DNA of 64,000 nucleotides from Elymus sibiricus (Eukaryota; Streptophyta; Magnoliopsida; Poales; Poaceae): assembly GCA_039707655.1 (NCBI GenBank), contig CM077665.1, positions 84,321,954 through 84,385,953 on the forward strand. The letters run 5' to 3'. The notes beneath the pieces were generated by a model. That model did no database searches. It was not told the origin of the DNA and saw only the letters and a list, made by a program, of their open reading frames with translations. Both the position numbers and the translations under genes were made by a program. Of this stretch, positions 1 through 11,198 are shown piece by piece; position 1 is the stretch's first letter, and each line of letters opens with the position of its first letter.

Positions 1-2090
1 TGCAGGAGGGAGCTGCTCACCAACCGAAACGAGACTGTCCCCGGTAGCCTCTCTACCAGCGGCTTCATGGAGGTCTGCTGGGAAATGCTTTCCGGAGTTC
101 AGCTTTCTCCTTTTCCTAGTCATTGTTGACGGGGATACTGATGGCTGAGTGAGGTGGAGGACAAAAGTTCCTGGTTCCACAAGAAGCTTATGCGCAGCGC
201 TCTTTGACAGATAATTAGCGACGCTGTTTTATGCGCGTGGTACATGCTCTGATTGCAATCCATCAAAGTGCTCCTCCAGCTTCCTCACCTCTTCCACGTA
301 TGCTTCCATCAACGGACTCTGATAATCTTTGTTGACTTGTTTCACCACGAGTTGAGAATCTCCTTGGATGATCAGTTTCTTGATTCCCAATTCCACCGCG
401 GTTCTGAGTCCGGCAAGGAGCCCCTCATACTCAGAGAGATGCTCTCTGGTAGGGGCGATGAGGAGCACGCCTGCTCTGGCGCCCTGAAGCGAGAAAGCAC
501 CGTCAAAATACATGATCCATTCCTTAGGCGCTTCTTTCCCGGGGAGAATTGTCTCTGGAATCTCTTCGTCTGGCATGGGCATCCATTCGGCAATGAATTC
601 TGCCAACGCTCTGCTCTGAATTGTGGAAGTGCTCTCATACTTCAAACCAAAACTTGACAGCTCTAGCGCCCACTCAAATATCCTGCCAGTGGCTTCAGGG
701 TTCCTCAATATATGTTGCAGCGGAAAGCGGGTGACAATTGTGATCTCGTGGCCTTGGAAGTAGTGGCATAGTTTCTTCGAGACCATGATAAGTCCGAAGA
801 TCAGCTTTTGCATTCCAGAGTACCTTGACCTGGCCCCTTGTAACAAGGAGCTACCAAACTATACTGGTCACTGCACCACTTTCTTCTTTGCCACTTCCTT
901 GAAACTGCCTTCGTTTGCTCGCTTAGGTTCCCCCCGGTTTGTATCAGGTCCTGCCGCGAATGCTTCGATTTCACCCCCGATGAAATCAGTCGCAGCGGCT
1001 GCATCTTCATCCACTTCTCGCTGCGCCACCAGTGCTGCGCTAACCACTTGATTCGCTGCTGCCAAGTATAGTAGAACGGTTCTTGCGGTTTAGGCATGAC
1101 CAAGGTGGGAGCGGACGAAAGGTAAGCTTTCAGATCTTGCAGCGCTGCTTCTTCTTCCGGGGTCCACTTCATCAGGCCTGCCTTTTTCAGAATCTTGAAA
1201 AATGGCAGGGCGCGTTCAGCGGATTTGGAGATGAACCTACTCAACGCGGCTTTGCATCCGGCCAAGCATCTTACGTCCTTGATGGACTTGGGTGCTTGTA
1301 TCTGCTCGATTGCTTTGATCTTGTCGGGATTGGCTTCTATTCCCCACTGAGATACAAAGAACCCAAGCAGCTTGCCGGATGGGACACCAAACACACACTT
1401 CTCAGGGTTAAGCTTCAAATTGATCTTGCGCAAGTTCATAAAAGTTTGTTCCAAGTCTTGTATGAGGGTTGCTTCATCTCTGGTTTTGACTACTATGTCA
1501 TCCATGTAAGCTTCCACGTTCCTGTGCAACTGAGGTTCAAATCCAATCTGCACGGCCCTCGCAAAGGTAGAACTAGCGCTCTTTAACCCGAAGGGCATAC
1601 GTACAAAGCAATACGTGTCACACGGAGTTATGAACGCGTTCTTTTCCTCATCTTCCTTGGCCATGAATATCTGGTGGTATCCGGAGTATGCGTCCAAGAA
1701 CGAAAGCAAGTCACACCCGGAAGTGGAATCAACAATCTGATCGATGCGCCGCAAGGGAAAAGGGTCCTTCGGGCATGCTTTGTTTAAGTCAGTGAAATCA
1801 ATGCAAAGCCTCCATTTCCCATTCGACTTGCGCACCACTACCGGGTTGGCTAACCAAGTTGGATGCAACACTCCTCTAACCAAACCAGCTGCTTCGAGGT
1901 TCTTGATCTCCTCGGCGATGAACTGTTGCCGCTCCAAGGCTTGCTTTCTAGCTTTTTGCTTGATGGGCCTGGCATGCGGGTAGACAACAAGATGGTGCTC
2001 AATTACCTCCCTGGGAACACCGGGGATGTCAGATGGTTGCCAAGCAAACACATCGACATTCGCACGCACGAAGGCAACGAGCATGCTTTC
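1..2090 (-). pseudogene. pol: Element A pol: reverse transcriptase, RNase H and archaeal-type RNase H (broken)
   Basis: Reading from 2084 leftwards, the reverse transcriptase shows LCIDFTDLNKACPKD, the catalytic AYMDDIV (the YxDD site that binds metal) and MPFGLKSA. Near 1065 the frame shifts just after the RT connection. The RNase H part then continues with in-frame stops at 868-870 (TGA) and 859-861 (TAG). From about 530 to 250 comes a second RNase H with MYFDGAF, an acidic EYEGLLAGL segment and IQGDSQLVV, which fits the archaeal-type RNase H of Tat elements. A further in-frame TAA lies at 229-231, and the frame stays open from there to the window edge. The enzymes would copy element RNA into DNA in cytoplasmic particles. 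Since the frame is broken at least four times, no functional product is expected. The call rests on catalytic motifs and is secure; the exact clade is inference. Confidence 0.9.
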
Positions 2091-4991
2091 CTATTTGTCA
2101 TTAAGGGTGGCACTGAGGGTAAACATACCATCAGCGCCATCCTGCCTTGCCGGGACCTTCTTCGTCGCAGGATTGGTGACCTTGGATCTTTTTCTAGTGG
2201 AACTCTCCGGTAGGTCATCGACGGGTGCAGCGCACTCCGAAGAGGCGCACTTCCCGGAGTCCTTGCCGGCGTCCCTGCTAGACTTCTTCCCCTTCTTCAA
2301 TTCCTTGGTGGGAGCTTGGGTTTCTGCGACCTCAGCTGCTACCGCGTCTCGATACATCTTGTCCACACATATAACTGCATCCTTCTTATCAGATGGGATG
2401 GAGATGATTCCCATGGGCCCTGGCATCTTCAAAGTGTTGTAGGCATAGTGGGATGCTGCCATGAATTTTGCCAGAGCTGGGCGACCAAGAATTCCATTGT
2501 AAGGCAGAGGGAGTTCGACCACATCAAACACCACCTTCTCAGTCCGGTAGTTCAACTCCCCGCCAAACATCACAGGCAAAGTGATCTTCCCCTTGGGTCG
2601 GCTCCTGCCGGGGTTGATTCCTTGGAACGTACCCGTAGCTTTGAGCTCTCTATCAGGGTTCTTGGTTACTTTGAGGTTGCGGATTGTTGGGGAGACCAAC
2701 AACGGCAAACATCCGACCGCAGTGGTGCGGTCAGGATGATCCTCTTCGTCAAAGATGATAGGCGTGCGGGACCATTTGAGTGGCCTTCTGGACTCTGCAG
2801 CTGGCTCCATGGCGTTGATCTCATGCGCCCACTGCTTGAGCTGGCGATGAGAGGAATGCAAGGACGCACACCCGTCAACACACATGGCTTTAGTTGCCTT
2901 CTGGAATTCTTGATCACTGGATTCTTCTCCATCATCCTCATCATCACTCATATCATCTCCATCTTTCTTCTCACGGCCTCTAGCAGGTTTTTCCTTCTGC
3001 TGCAGGGCCTTGCTGCAGCGGCCCCCTCTACCACCACGGCCCTTCCTGGAAGTACCATCTTGGCCTCTCTCCTTGTCACGCTTCTCGTATTCAGCCTTCT
3101 GCTTCTCAGCAAGTTGCTCAACTTGGCGGCATTCTTGGAGATCATGACCTTTGGTGCGGTGGATTTTGTAGTATGGCCCGTCGGACTTTCTGGTTTTCTT
3201 TGCAGCCGCGGCCTCCTGGCAATCAGCGCACGTGACAGCTTCCTTGCCGGGTGCCTCGGCCTTGGCCTTCTTGCCGGCACTGAGATTACTAGAGCTCTCA
3301 ATGGCCAACACTGCCTTTCCCTTACACTTCTTATTGCGCCTTCGGCTTTTCCCCTTCGGGCCAGGGGCATCATCGTCGTCATCTGAGTCAACTTCGATGC
3401 CGGCCTCCTCTCCGGGGAGTCGCCTTCCTTCCTCGGCATGAGCACACTTGTCCGCCAATGTGTACAACTCATTGATGGTCTTGGGGAGTCTAACATTCAT
3501 CTTGGCCCGCATCCTCCTGTTGCGCACGTTCGAATGGAACGCGGCAATCACGGCTGCGGGGTGTATCTCTAGAATATTGCGGTGTACTCGACTAAATCTC
3601 TGGATGTACTTCCGCAAGGTTTCTCCCTCCTTCTGCGGAAGGACTTGCAGGTCGCTGGGATGTCCTGGCTCCTGGTGGCCACCTGTGAAGGCACCGACAA
3701 ACTCGTTTCACAAGTCAGCCCATGATGAAATAGAGTTCTCCGGCAGGTGCATCAGCCACGATCTCACATTTGGCTTGAGCGCCAAAGGGAAATAGTTGGC
3801 GAGCACCTTCTCATCTCTTCCCCCGGCGGCTTGAACGACTATCGTATAGATGCCCAGAAATTCCGCCGGGTTTAGCTTCCCATCGTATTTTTCCGTCAGT
3901 TCAGGCTTGAAAGCTCGGGCCGATGGCCAGCGGACCTGTCCCAGCTCACGAGTGAAGGCAGGGCATCCAACCTCCAAAGGCAGGTACTCGCTAGCACTGG
4001 GCGCGGGGTCGCTAGCATCTGGGTTGTTGCGCCTGTCGGATTGGTGGTGTGCTTCCCGGCGTCACTCTATGGTGACACGCGCGTCTTCCCTCCGCCGGTC
4101 TTCCAGGACACGTCGCTGGTCCCGGCGATCGTGCAGGCCGTATGGGGCCATAGATGCTTCGTCGGGCTCGTCGGTATGTGGAGCTCGTTGTGGCTGCCTC
4201 TGGGTCTGTTGTCGCGGAGGGGATTGCACCGTTGGCATGGCCCCCTCGACACGACCGTCAGCCTAGGCCGCCATCGCCGTCCGCGGGTATCGCGACGGCT
4301 CTGCATGCTACAATTTGCTGGCTTCGATGAAGCCGTTCAAACTCTGGATGGTGGCTCTCCACTCGTCCATCTTGTCAGCTGCCGGCGGAAAATTTAACAA
4401 CAGCTGGGCCCGCGCCATTGCTTCCGCTGCCGTGGCCGGCATGGCTAGAGAGGCGGATCGTGACGTCGCTCGACTCCTGGTGGAACCAAGAGGGGCGTTG
4501 CCGCCTTCTTGTCACCGTGCACCGATCGCCGGGGCGGTCTAACGTGGAGGAGGTCGAACTTGTGGGTCTACAGTCCCGTTCGGCGCCCCGTCTCACTCTG
4601 GGCAAGGCAAGCGCCCAGCAGCCGCGCCTGTGACAAGCGCAGCTGGAAGATCACGGCTTGACCCAGATTGGGCGCCGCTGTTGCGGCCGCGGCCACCAGT
4701 GCGGCGGGGAGGTGGAAACTGAACGTTTCCTCCTCCCGCGGCATTAGGGCCGAGCTCGCCAAAATGTTGCTGCTGTTGCTCCTCTTCAGCATTTCCCGCT
4801 CCACCTTCGGCCACGGGGGACACGATGGTGGCGCCGCCTGCGCCAGTCGCGTCGCCCACGATGCCCACCTCACTCGTCGCCGCCGCGGTGACAACGGCGT
4901 CCACAACTACGTGCGAGGGGGCCTTCAAAGTGGAGGGATGCGCGGTCGCGTCGGGCTTCTTCTTGGGAGCCATAGAGGAAGAAGTTGGCAA
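2091..4991 (-). pseudogene. gag: Element A gag and protease region (broken)
   Basis: The likely start is at 4991 (MPTSSSMAPKKKPDATAHPS), 40-50 bases after the PBS-like site. The N-terminal third is low-complexity, rich in Gly, Ala and Gln, and broken into several frames between 4605 and 3977. The conserved capsid core (NYFPLALKPNVRSWLMHLP, SISSWADL) lies at 3708-3977 and ends in an in-frame TGA at 3708-3710; the same frame resumes beyond it with ETLRKYIQRFSRV. Downstream come a basic Lys/Arg-rich stretch and a retropepsin-like flank with FDVVELPLPYNGILGRPAL near 2480-2540. The catalytic Asp-Gly/Ser-Gly segment expected about 60 residues upstream is not present: the chain passes from RNLKVTK straight to NPDRELKATGTF, suggesting an in-frame deletion. 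A TAG at 2091-2093 separates it, in the same frame, from the reverse transcriptase. Confidence 0.85.
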
Positions 4992-5035
4992 TGAAGATCG
5001 AAACGCTGCTCACGATCTCAGGTTCGCGCAAATGA

Positions 5036-5066
5036 CGTTCCCCCTACCTGGCGGGCCAAAGATTTC
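5036..5066 (-). other. Element A primer-binding-site region
   Basis: On the minus strand this reads TTTGGCCCGCCAGGTAGGGG, between the LTR and the gag start. The shape TTTGGCGCGCCAGGTAGGGG is what I remember from related cereal Gypsy elements. The priming tRNA was not identified. Confidence 0.55.
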
Positions 5067-6011
5067 GGGTCACGATGCACACGATCACCTATGGGACCAC
5101 GGGCCCCTTTTTGGTTCGGCAGGGGCGGGGTCACGTTGCACAAAGAGCAGAGGTGGTGAGGCAGCACGACGACGAGACGCTGGTGTTTTACCCAGGTTCG
5201 GGCCGCTGGGAAGCGTAAAACCCTACTCCTGCTTTGGTTGATTGATCGGGGGAACACGAAGTACATGCAGTGCTCAAACCCGGCAAGGTTGCCTTTGCGT
5301 CCCCGGTGCCTGCCGGGAACCGAGGCGCACACATCTTCAGGGAGACCCGGCAAGCCATCCCCCGGCAGGCGCGAGCCGATCAGCCACCGCTCCACCGCAT
5401 CACAACGCCAGTCATTTGTCGATGCGGTGTCGAGCCCTCAGGTGGCTAAGTGGATCTCGCTAAGTACGTGGCGACTCGCTGGGAGACTGATTATGCCCGT
5501 TTGATACCCATCCAGAGGCGTGTCAAGATATTGAGCAATAGTTAGCTAAAGCGGTGGTAAAAGCCTGCCGGGGATGCATCCCCGCACGCCACCTAGGCTA
5601 GCATTTATGGCATTTTGTCCTAAGTGCCAGAGTTAGGTATGATAGCACTGTTAGCTATCTAATCGCAAGATAATGTCTGTTTTGCCACTGTGGTTGCCCC
5701 TTGAGCTATAATAGGAGGCCCAAGGCAACCTAGCTAAAGATTCAGACCTTTGGACACTTGTACTCGCATAGCAGCTCACGTGACTGGCGCGCTTCGGGCC
5801 CGTTCTAGGCCGTTGCATCAACCTTGCCGGCATTGCTTGCTGCTTCTGTCGGAGTCTTGGTCTTGAATGCTGGTTTCGTCTTCTTGATGCGCTCCTTGAT
5901 CTCACATAGAGCGGCTTCTCTGGTTTGGACTGGTTCTGACTGTACTTGCGTTGATGGGTTCTGCTACTACTGCATGTGCATAAGTCAGGGGCACTGGGTA
6001 CCCCAGTCCTA
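5067..6011 (-). repeat. Element A 5' LTR (boundaries approximate)
   Basis: Non-coding sequence upstream of the PBS in element orientation. The strand contains the string AACCTGGGTAAAACACCAG (minus strand, near 5200) and a GC-rich block, both typical of LTR leaders. Neither terminal TG...CA could be fixed: the second LTR is outside the window and the right end runs into element B around 6011. The stretch 5500-5990 has no coding signal. Confidence 0.55.
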
Positions 6012-6611
6012 GTGCACCGACAAAAAGCATTGACATGGTATAGGCTGTATGATGATCTTGGATCATGGGACTGGAATCGATTACAATTGGAATTCCACAA
6101 AAAGTTTTATCGCAAGCATCTAGTTCATTGTGATCGGAATTATATATATAATTTTTGGCCTCGTGAAGGAGAAAGTATCGCTCTAGCTTGGGGGAGGCTT
6201 AATTCAATGTTATATTCATGCCCCAATCATGACATCCCGAGAGAAGTTATCATTCAGAATTTTTTTGCTCGGCTTTCTCATAATGATCAATCCATGCTCG
6301 ATACTTCTTGTGCTGGTTCTTTTATGAAGAAGATTATTGAATTCAAGTGGGATCTCTTAGAAAGAATTAAACGCAACTCTAAAGATTGGGAACTCGACGA
6401 AGGTAATGAGTTAGATATAAAGCTTGAGTTTGATTGTGTTAAATCTTTTATGAATACTGATACTTTTCACAAGTTTAGCACTAAATATGGACTTGACTCT
6501 GAGATAGTAGCCTCTTTCTGTGAAGCATTTGCTACTCACGTTGATCTCCCTAAGGAGAAGTGGTTTAAATTTCATTCCCCTATTAAAGCAGAAATTAAAG
6601 AACTGTCATAG
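6012..6611 (+). pseudogene. gag: Element B gag, capsid part (5'-truncated)
   Basis: The frame carries the retrotransposon capsid signature: ALTWYRLYDDLGSWDWNRL, then FHKKFYRKHLV, GESIALAWGRLNSMLYSCPN and IIQNFFARLSHNDQSMLD. This is the family motif that packs element RNA into virus-like particles. The upstream 40 residues of the open frame (from 5976) belong to the LTR of element A, so the natural start is lost. The C-terminal half, from about 6380, has no recognisable motif. A TAG stop ends the frame at 6609-6611 and the protease frame starts within 50 bases. The first clean gag codon is near 6012-6030; confidence in the family is high, the boundary is uncertain. Confidence 0.85.
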
Positions 6612-7642
6612 CTAAAGATGAAACCATCATTTACAATGTTGATCCAGTTGTGCCTACTACTTATATTGAAAAACCACCTTTCCCTGTTAGGATAAAGGAA
6701 CATGCTAAGGTATCAACTGTGGTTCATAAGAGTAATATAAGAGCACCTAAGCCCCCTGAGCAAATTAAAGTAGAACCTAGTGTTGCTATGGTTAAAGATC
6801 TCTTGGTAGAAAATATTGATGGGCATGTTATCTACTTCTGTGATGAAGCTGCTAGAATCGCCAAACCTGATGAAAAAGATAAACATAGACCCATAGAGGG
6901 CATGCATGTTGTCTCAGTCAAAATAGGAGATCATTGCTATCATGGTTTATGCGATTTGGGTGCTAGTGTGAGTGCTATCCCTTTTACCTTATACCAAGAA
7001 ATTATGAATGAAATAGCACCTGCTGAAATAGAAGACGTTGATGTTAATATTAAACTTGCTAATAGAAACACCATCACAACACTTGGGATTGTTAGAGATG
7101 TTGAAGTCTTGTGTGGGAAAGTAAAATACCCTACTGATTTTCTAGTTCTAGGTTCCCCTCAAGATGACGTTTGTCCCATTATCTTTGGTAGACCCTTTTT
7201 GAACACCGTCAATGCTAATATAGACTGTGAAAAACAAACTATCGGTGTCAGTTTTGGTGGTGTGTCTCATGAGTTTCATTTTTCCAAGTTTAGTAGGCAA
7301 CCTCGTGACAGAGCGTTATCTAGTAAGGATGAAATAATTGGTCTTGCTTCTATTGCCGTGCCTCCTACTGATCCATTAGAACAATATTTGCTTGACCATG
7401 AAAATGATATGCACTTGCGTGAAAGAAATGAAATAGATAAAATTTTCTTTGAACAACAACCTCTCCTGAAACACAATTTGCCTATTGAAACTCTTGGGGG
7501 TCCGCCTCCACCTAAAGGTGATCCTGTGTTTGAATTAAAGCAATTGTCTGACACTTTGAAGTATGCTTATCTTAATGAAAAAAGATATATCCTGTTATTA
7601 TTAGTGCTAACCTTTCAGAACATGAAGAAGAAAGATTATTAA
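6612..7642 (+). pseudogene. pro: Element B protease and pol start (frameshifted)
   Basis: The frame has the retropepsin core GLCDLGASVSAIP (catalytic Asp followed by Leu-Gly-Ala rather than Ser/Thr-Gly, usual in this lineage) near 6945-6985, and the second conserved loop IIFGRPFL near 7180-7200. The enzyme would cut the gag-pol polyprotein inside the particle. The tail reaches the polymerase linker (LGGPPPPKGDPVFELKQL), but the frame is lost near 7588-7591, where an extra AT sits in a short AT run. Downstream residues up to 7642 are out of frame. The first Met at 6650 is not a natural start, since the protein is expected to be part of a polyprotein. Confidence 0.85.
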
Positions 7643-9226
7643 AAGTTCTAAGGATGCATCGGGCTGCTATTGGATATATTCTTGATGATCTTAAGGCCAT
7701 TAGTCCCACTCTATGTCAGCACAAGATTAATATGGAACCTGATGCTAAACCCGTTGTTGATCATCAACGGCGATTAAATCCAAAGATGAAAGAAGTGGTA
7801 AGGACTGAAATATTAAAGCTTCTGGAAGCAGGTATAATCTATCCCATAGCTGATAGTATATGGGTAAGTCCCGTTCATTGTGTCGCTAAGAAAGGAGGTA
7901 TTACCGTTGTTCCTAATGATAAAAATGAACTCATTCCACAAAGAATTGTTGCTGGCTATAGAATGGTAATTGATTTTAGTAAATTAAGTAAAGCAACTAG
8001 AAAAGATCATTACACTCTTCCTTTCATTGATCAAATGCTAGAAAGATTATCTAAGCACACACACTTTTGTTTCCTGGATGGATATTCTGGTTTCTCGCAA
8101 ATACCTGTGTCACAATCTGATCAAGAGAAAACCACCTTTACTTGCCCTTTTGGAACCTATGCTTATAGATGTATGCCTTTTGGTTTATGCAATGCACTTG
8201 CTACCTTTCAAAGATGTATGGCTGGTATATTCTCTTATTTTTGTGAAAAGATTGTGGAGGTTTTCATGGATGATTTTTCCGTTTACGGAACTTCTTTTGA
8301 TGATTGCTTAAGCAACCTTGATCGAGTTTTGCAGAGATGTGCAAACTAATCTTGTCTTGAATTGGGAGAAGTGCCACTTTATGGTTAATGAAGGTATTGT
8401 CTTGGGGCATAAAATATCTAAATGAGGTATTGAGGTGGATAAAGCTAAAGTTGATGCAATTAAGAAAATGCCATGTCCTAAAGATATTAAAGATATTCGA
8501 AGTTTCCTTGGTCATGCTGGTTTCTATAGGAGGTTCATTAAAGACTTCTCTAAAATTTCTAGGTCTCTTACTAATCTTTTGCAAAAGGATATTCCTTTTG
8601 TTTTTAATGATGATTGTGTGGAAGCCTTTGAAACACTCAAGAATGCCTTAACCTCTGCAACAATTGTTCAACCACCTGATTGGAACTTGCCTTTTGAAAT
8701 TATGTCTGATGCTAGTGATTATGTTGTTGGTGCTGTTCTAGGACAAAGAGTTGATAAGAAATTGAATGTTATCCATTATGCCAGCAAAACTCTAGACAGT
8801 GCTCAACGGAATTATGCTACTACTGAAAAAGAATTTTTAGCAGTTGTGTTTGCTTGTGATAAATTTAGATCCTACATTGTTGACTCCAAAGATATTGTTC
8901 ACACTGATCATGCTGCTATAAAATATCTTATGGAAAAGAAATATGCTAAACCTAGACTTATTAGGTGGGTTCTCTTGCTTCAAAAATTTTACTTGCATAT
9001 CGTTGATAGGAAGGGAGCTGAGAACCCCGTCGCTGATAACTTGTCTAGGTTAGAAAATATTCTTGATGACCCACTACCTATTGATGATAGTTTCCCTGAT
9101 GAACAGTTAGCTGCAATAAATGTTTCTCAAAACACTCCTTGGTATGCTAATTATGCTAATTACATTGTCGCTAAATATATACCACCTAGATTCACATACC
9201 AACAAAAGAAAAAAATTCTTCTATGA
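7643..9226 (+). pseudogene. pol: Element B reverse transcriptase and RNase H (broken)
   Basis: Reverse transcriptase motifs in order: VVRTEILKLLEAGIIYPI, YRMVIDFSKLSKATRKDHY, CPFGTYAYRCMPFGLCNA and the catalytic FMDDFSVYG (FMDD at 8263-8274). The frame is lost near 8342 and an in-frame TGA follows at about 8422. The polymerase then continues in another frame as [20 protein letters not shown]. RNase H follows with [37 protein letters not shown] and [11 protein letters not shown], supplying the Asp-Glu-Asp metal site. It ends out of frame at 9226 where one base is added in an A-run. The catalytic residues themselves are kept, so decay is recent to moderate. Function is lost in this copy. Confidence 0.9.
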
Positions 9227-10374
9227 TTTAAGACATTACTTTTTGGATGACCCACATCTCTATAAAGGAGTAGATGGTATTATTAGACGTTGTGTACCTG
9301 AGCATGAACAGGAACAAATCCTACGGAAATGTCATTCTGAAGCTTATGGAGGACATCATGCGGGGGATAGAACTGTTCACAAGGTATTGCAATCTAGTTT
9401 TTATTTGCCTACTCTCTTCAAGGATGCCCGTAAGTTTGTCTTGTCTTGTGATGAATGTCAAAGAATTGGTAATATTGGTAAACGTCAGGAAATGCCTATG
9501 AATTATTCACTTGTTGTCGAACCATTTGACGTTTGGGGTATTGATTATATGTGACCTTTTCCTTCCTCTAACGGGTATACTCATATTTTGGTTGCTGCTG
9601 ATTATGTCACTAAGTGGGTAGAAGCTATTCCAAGTAGTAGTGTTGATCACCACACCTCCATTAAAATGCTTAAAGAGGTTATCTTCCCGAGGTTTGGAGT
9701 CCCTAGATACTTAATGACTGATGGTGGTTCACACTTTATCCATGGTGCTTTCCGTAAGATGCTTGCTAAATATGATGTTAACCATAGAATTGCATCACCC
9801 TATCATCCCCAATCTACTGGTCAAGTTGAACTTAGCAATACGGAAATAAAATTGATATTACAAAAAACTGTCAATAGGTCTCGAAAGAATTGGTCTAAGA
9901 AACTAGATGATGCACTTTGGGCCTATAGAACAGCTTATAAGAATCCTATGGGTATGTCTCCATAAAAAATGGTATATGGAAAAGCTTTTCATTTGCCTCT
10001 AGAATTAGAACATAAAGCATTTTGGGCAATTAAAGAACTCAATTATGATTTCAAACTTGCCGGTGAGAAGAGGCTATTTGATATTAGCTCACTAGATGAA
10101 TGGAGAACCCAAGCCTATGAAAATGCCAAACTATTCAAAGAAAAAGTAAAAAGGTGGCATGACAAAAAAAATCCAAAAGCGGGAATTCAAAATAGGAGAC
10201 TATGTTCTTTTGTTCACCTCTCGTTTAAGATTTTTTGCAGGTAAGCTTCTCTCCAAATGGGAAGGACCATATATTATCGAAGAGGTTTATCATTCTGGAG
10301 CTATCAAGATTAATAATGCCGAAGGTACTAACCCGAAGGTGGTCAATGGACAAAGAATTAAGCACTACATCTGA
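9227..10374 (+). pseudogene. pol: Element B integrase (broken)
   Basis: The zinc-binding HHCC domain is visible as KCHSEAYGGHHAGDRTVHK and LSCDECQRIG (9330-9475). The catalytic core has its three acidic residues in WGIDYM (near 9540), LMTDGGSHF (near 9716) and STGQVELSNTEIK (near 9825). Two in-frame stops interrupt it: TGA at 9552-9554 and TAA at 9963-9965. An extra A in the run near 10165 shifts the frame before the C-terminal domain, which continues as EFKIGDYVLLFTSRLRFF and KWEGPYIIEEVY to the stop at 10372-10374. No chromodomain follows, in line with the Athila lineage. The enzyme would insert element cDNA into the genome. Confidence 0.9.
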
Positions 10375-10605
10375 GGTACGCCTATTAATGTTGAAAGCAA
10401 TGTTATCCAAACCATGACACCGGAGGAATACATAAAAGAAACCTTCTGGAACACTCCAGAATTCTGAAAAATAGGAGGTACGTGATACAGCAAGTAAACG
10501 GACTCCGAAAAATCCGCAAAAATATTTTTTGTCAGTTTTGGAATATTAGAAAATTTTGGAATTTAAGAAATAAACCGGAAGGAGATCGAGGCGAGCACGA
10601 TACAA

Positions 10606-10722
10606 CAGGGCGCGCTAGCCCTGCTAGGCGCGCCCTGGTGGGTTGTGCCCACCTCGGACACCTTCCCGACTCCGTTTTCTTCCATATGCTTGTTTCCCAA
10701 GAATAAAAATTCTCTATATATA
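10606..10722 (+). promoter_or_regulatory. Internal hairpin plus TATA module before the extra ORF
   Basis: An inverted repeat with arms CAGGGCGCGCTAGC (10606-10619) and GCTAGGCGCGCCCTG (10623-10637) is followed about 75 bases on by CTATATATACCC (TATA box at about 10714-10722). The ATG of the small ORF lies 80 bases further at 10803. The same GGCGCGCC hairpin occurs in this element's LTR (13051-13090). Promoter function is inferred. Confidence 0.5.
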
Positions 10723-10802
10723 CCCCCGACTGTTTTGACGACCGCATCACAAAAAAATCCTGTGTTCTTGTTTCGTGCTGTTTTCCTGACAGATCTGAAA
10801 AC

Positions 10803-11198
10803 ATGTCGTCTCAAGATTTAGAGGGGGAGAGCTATGTTGCTGACTATGTTGCAAACCCCAAGATCTATGGAGAAGTGGAGGATTATGGATGGACCTCAGA
10901 TGAGGAGGAAGACGTTGCCATGAAGGAAACAAAGGATGATAGCTCTGAGGAAGACGATGATCCATTACCTCAACCCGGAGACATGCATGTGGAATTCAAG
11001 AAGTCAAGCCTTCCTAGAGGATACAAACTTGAGGTCCAATTTATCCCATCTTGTTTTCTGCTGGAGAGCAAGGCGGCATTATGCAAAAAGATATTAAAGC
11101 TCGAGTTGGAGAATGATGATCTAAGGGAGGAAAATTTTATACTTAAATATAAGTTGAAGCAGAAGGCTGCATCATCACCACCACAAAAGGAGACTTGA
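10803..11198 (+). CDS. Small acidic coiled-coil ORF of element B, function unknown
   Basis: An open frame of 131 residues starts at the ATG following the TATA module and ends at TGA. Residues 1-60 are strongly acidic (DEEEDVAMKETKDDSSEEDDD). Residues 85-120 look like a short coiled coil (LCKKILKLELENDDLREENF), ending in a basic, Ser/Pro-rich tail. It sits between integrase and PPT, where Athila elements keep their envelope-like or other extra ORF. I see no signal peptide or membrane segment, so I would not call it envelope. Unlike gag-pol in the same element, it has no stop or frameshift. Element E has a related C-terminus near 36640-36680. I do not recognise the protein; it may help particle or RNA handling, but that is a guess. 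Confidence 0.5.
   Translation: MSSQDLEGESYVADYVANPKIYGEVEDYGWTSDEEEDVAMKETKDDSSEEDDDPLPQPGDMHVEFKKSSLPRGYKLEVQFIPSCFLLESKAALCKKILKLELENDDLREENFILKYKLKQKAASSPPQKET

Larger units (their letters stand above)
1..6011 (-). mobile_element. Element A: Tat-lineage Ty3/Gypsy retrotransposon, 5' portion
   Basis: On the minus strand the order is LTR, PBS-like leader, gag, protease region, reverse transcriptase, RNase H, then a second RNase H that runs towards the left window edge. The integrase and 3' LTR lie outside the window. The second, archaeal-type RNase H after the usual one is a known hallmark of the plant Tat/Ogre lineage. The right end abuts element B near 6011, so one of the two is truncated there. 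At least six reading-frame breaks show that this copy is dead. Confidence 0.85.

Noticed and set aside
2316..3386. Plus-strand ORF of 356 codons
   Set aside because: Antisense shadow of element A gag-protease. The minus frame carries the motifs.
5067..6011. Exact LTR ends for element A
   Set aside because: Several TG/CA candidates exist and there is no second LTR in the window to decide between them.
10803..11198. Envelope-like gene call for the extra ORF
   Set aside because: No signal peptide, transmembrane segment or glycoprotein features. Only its position resembles that of an envelope gene.
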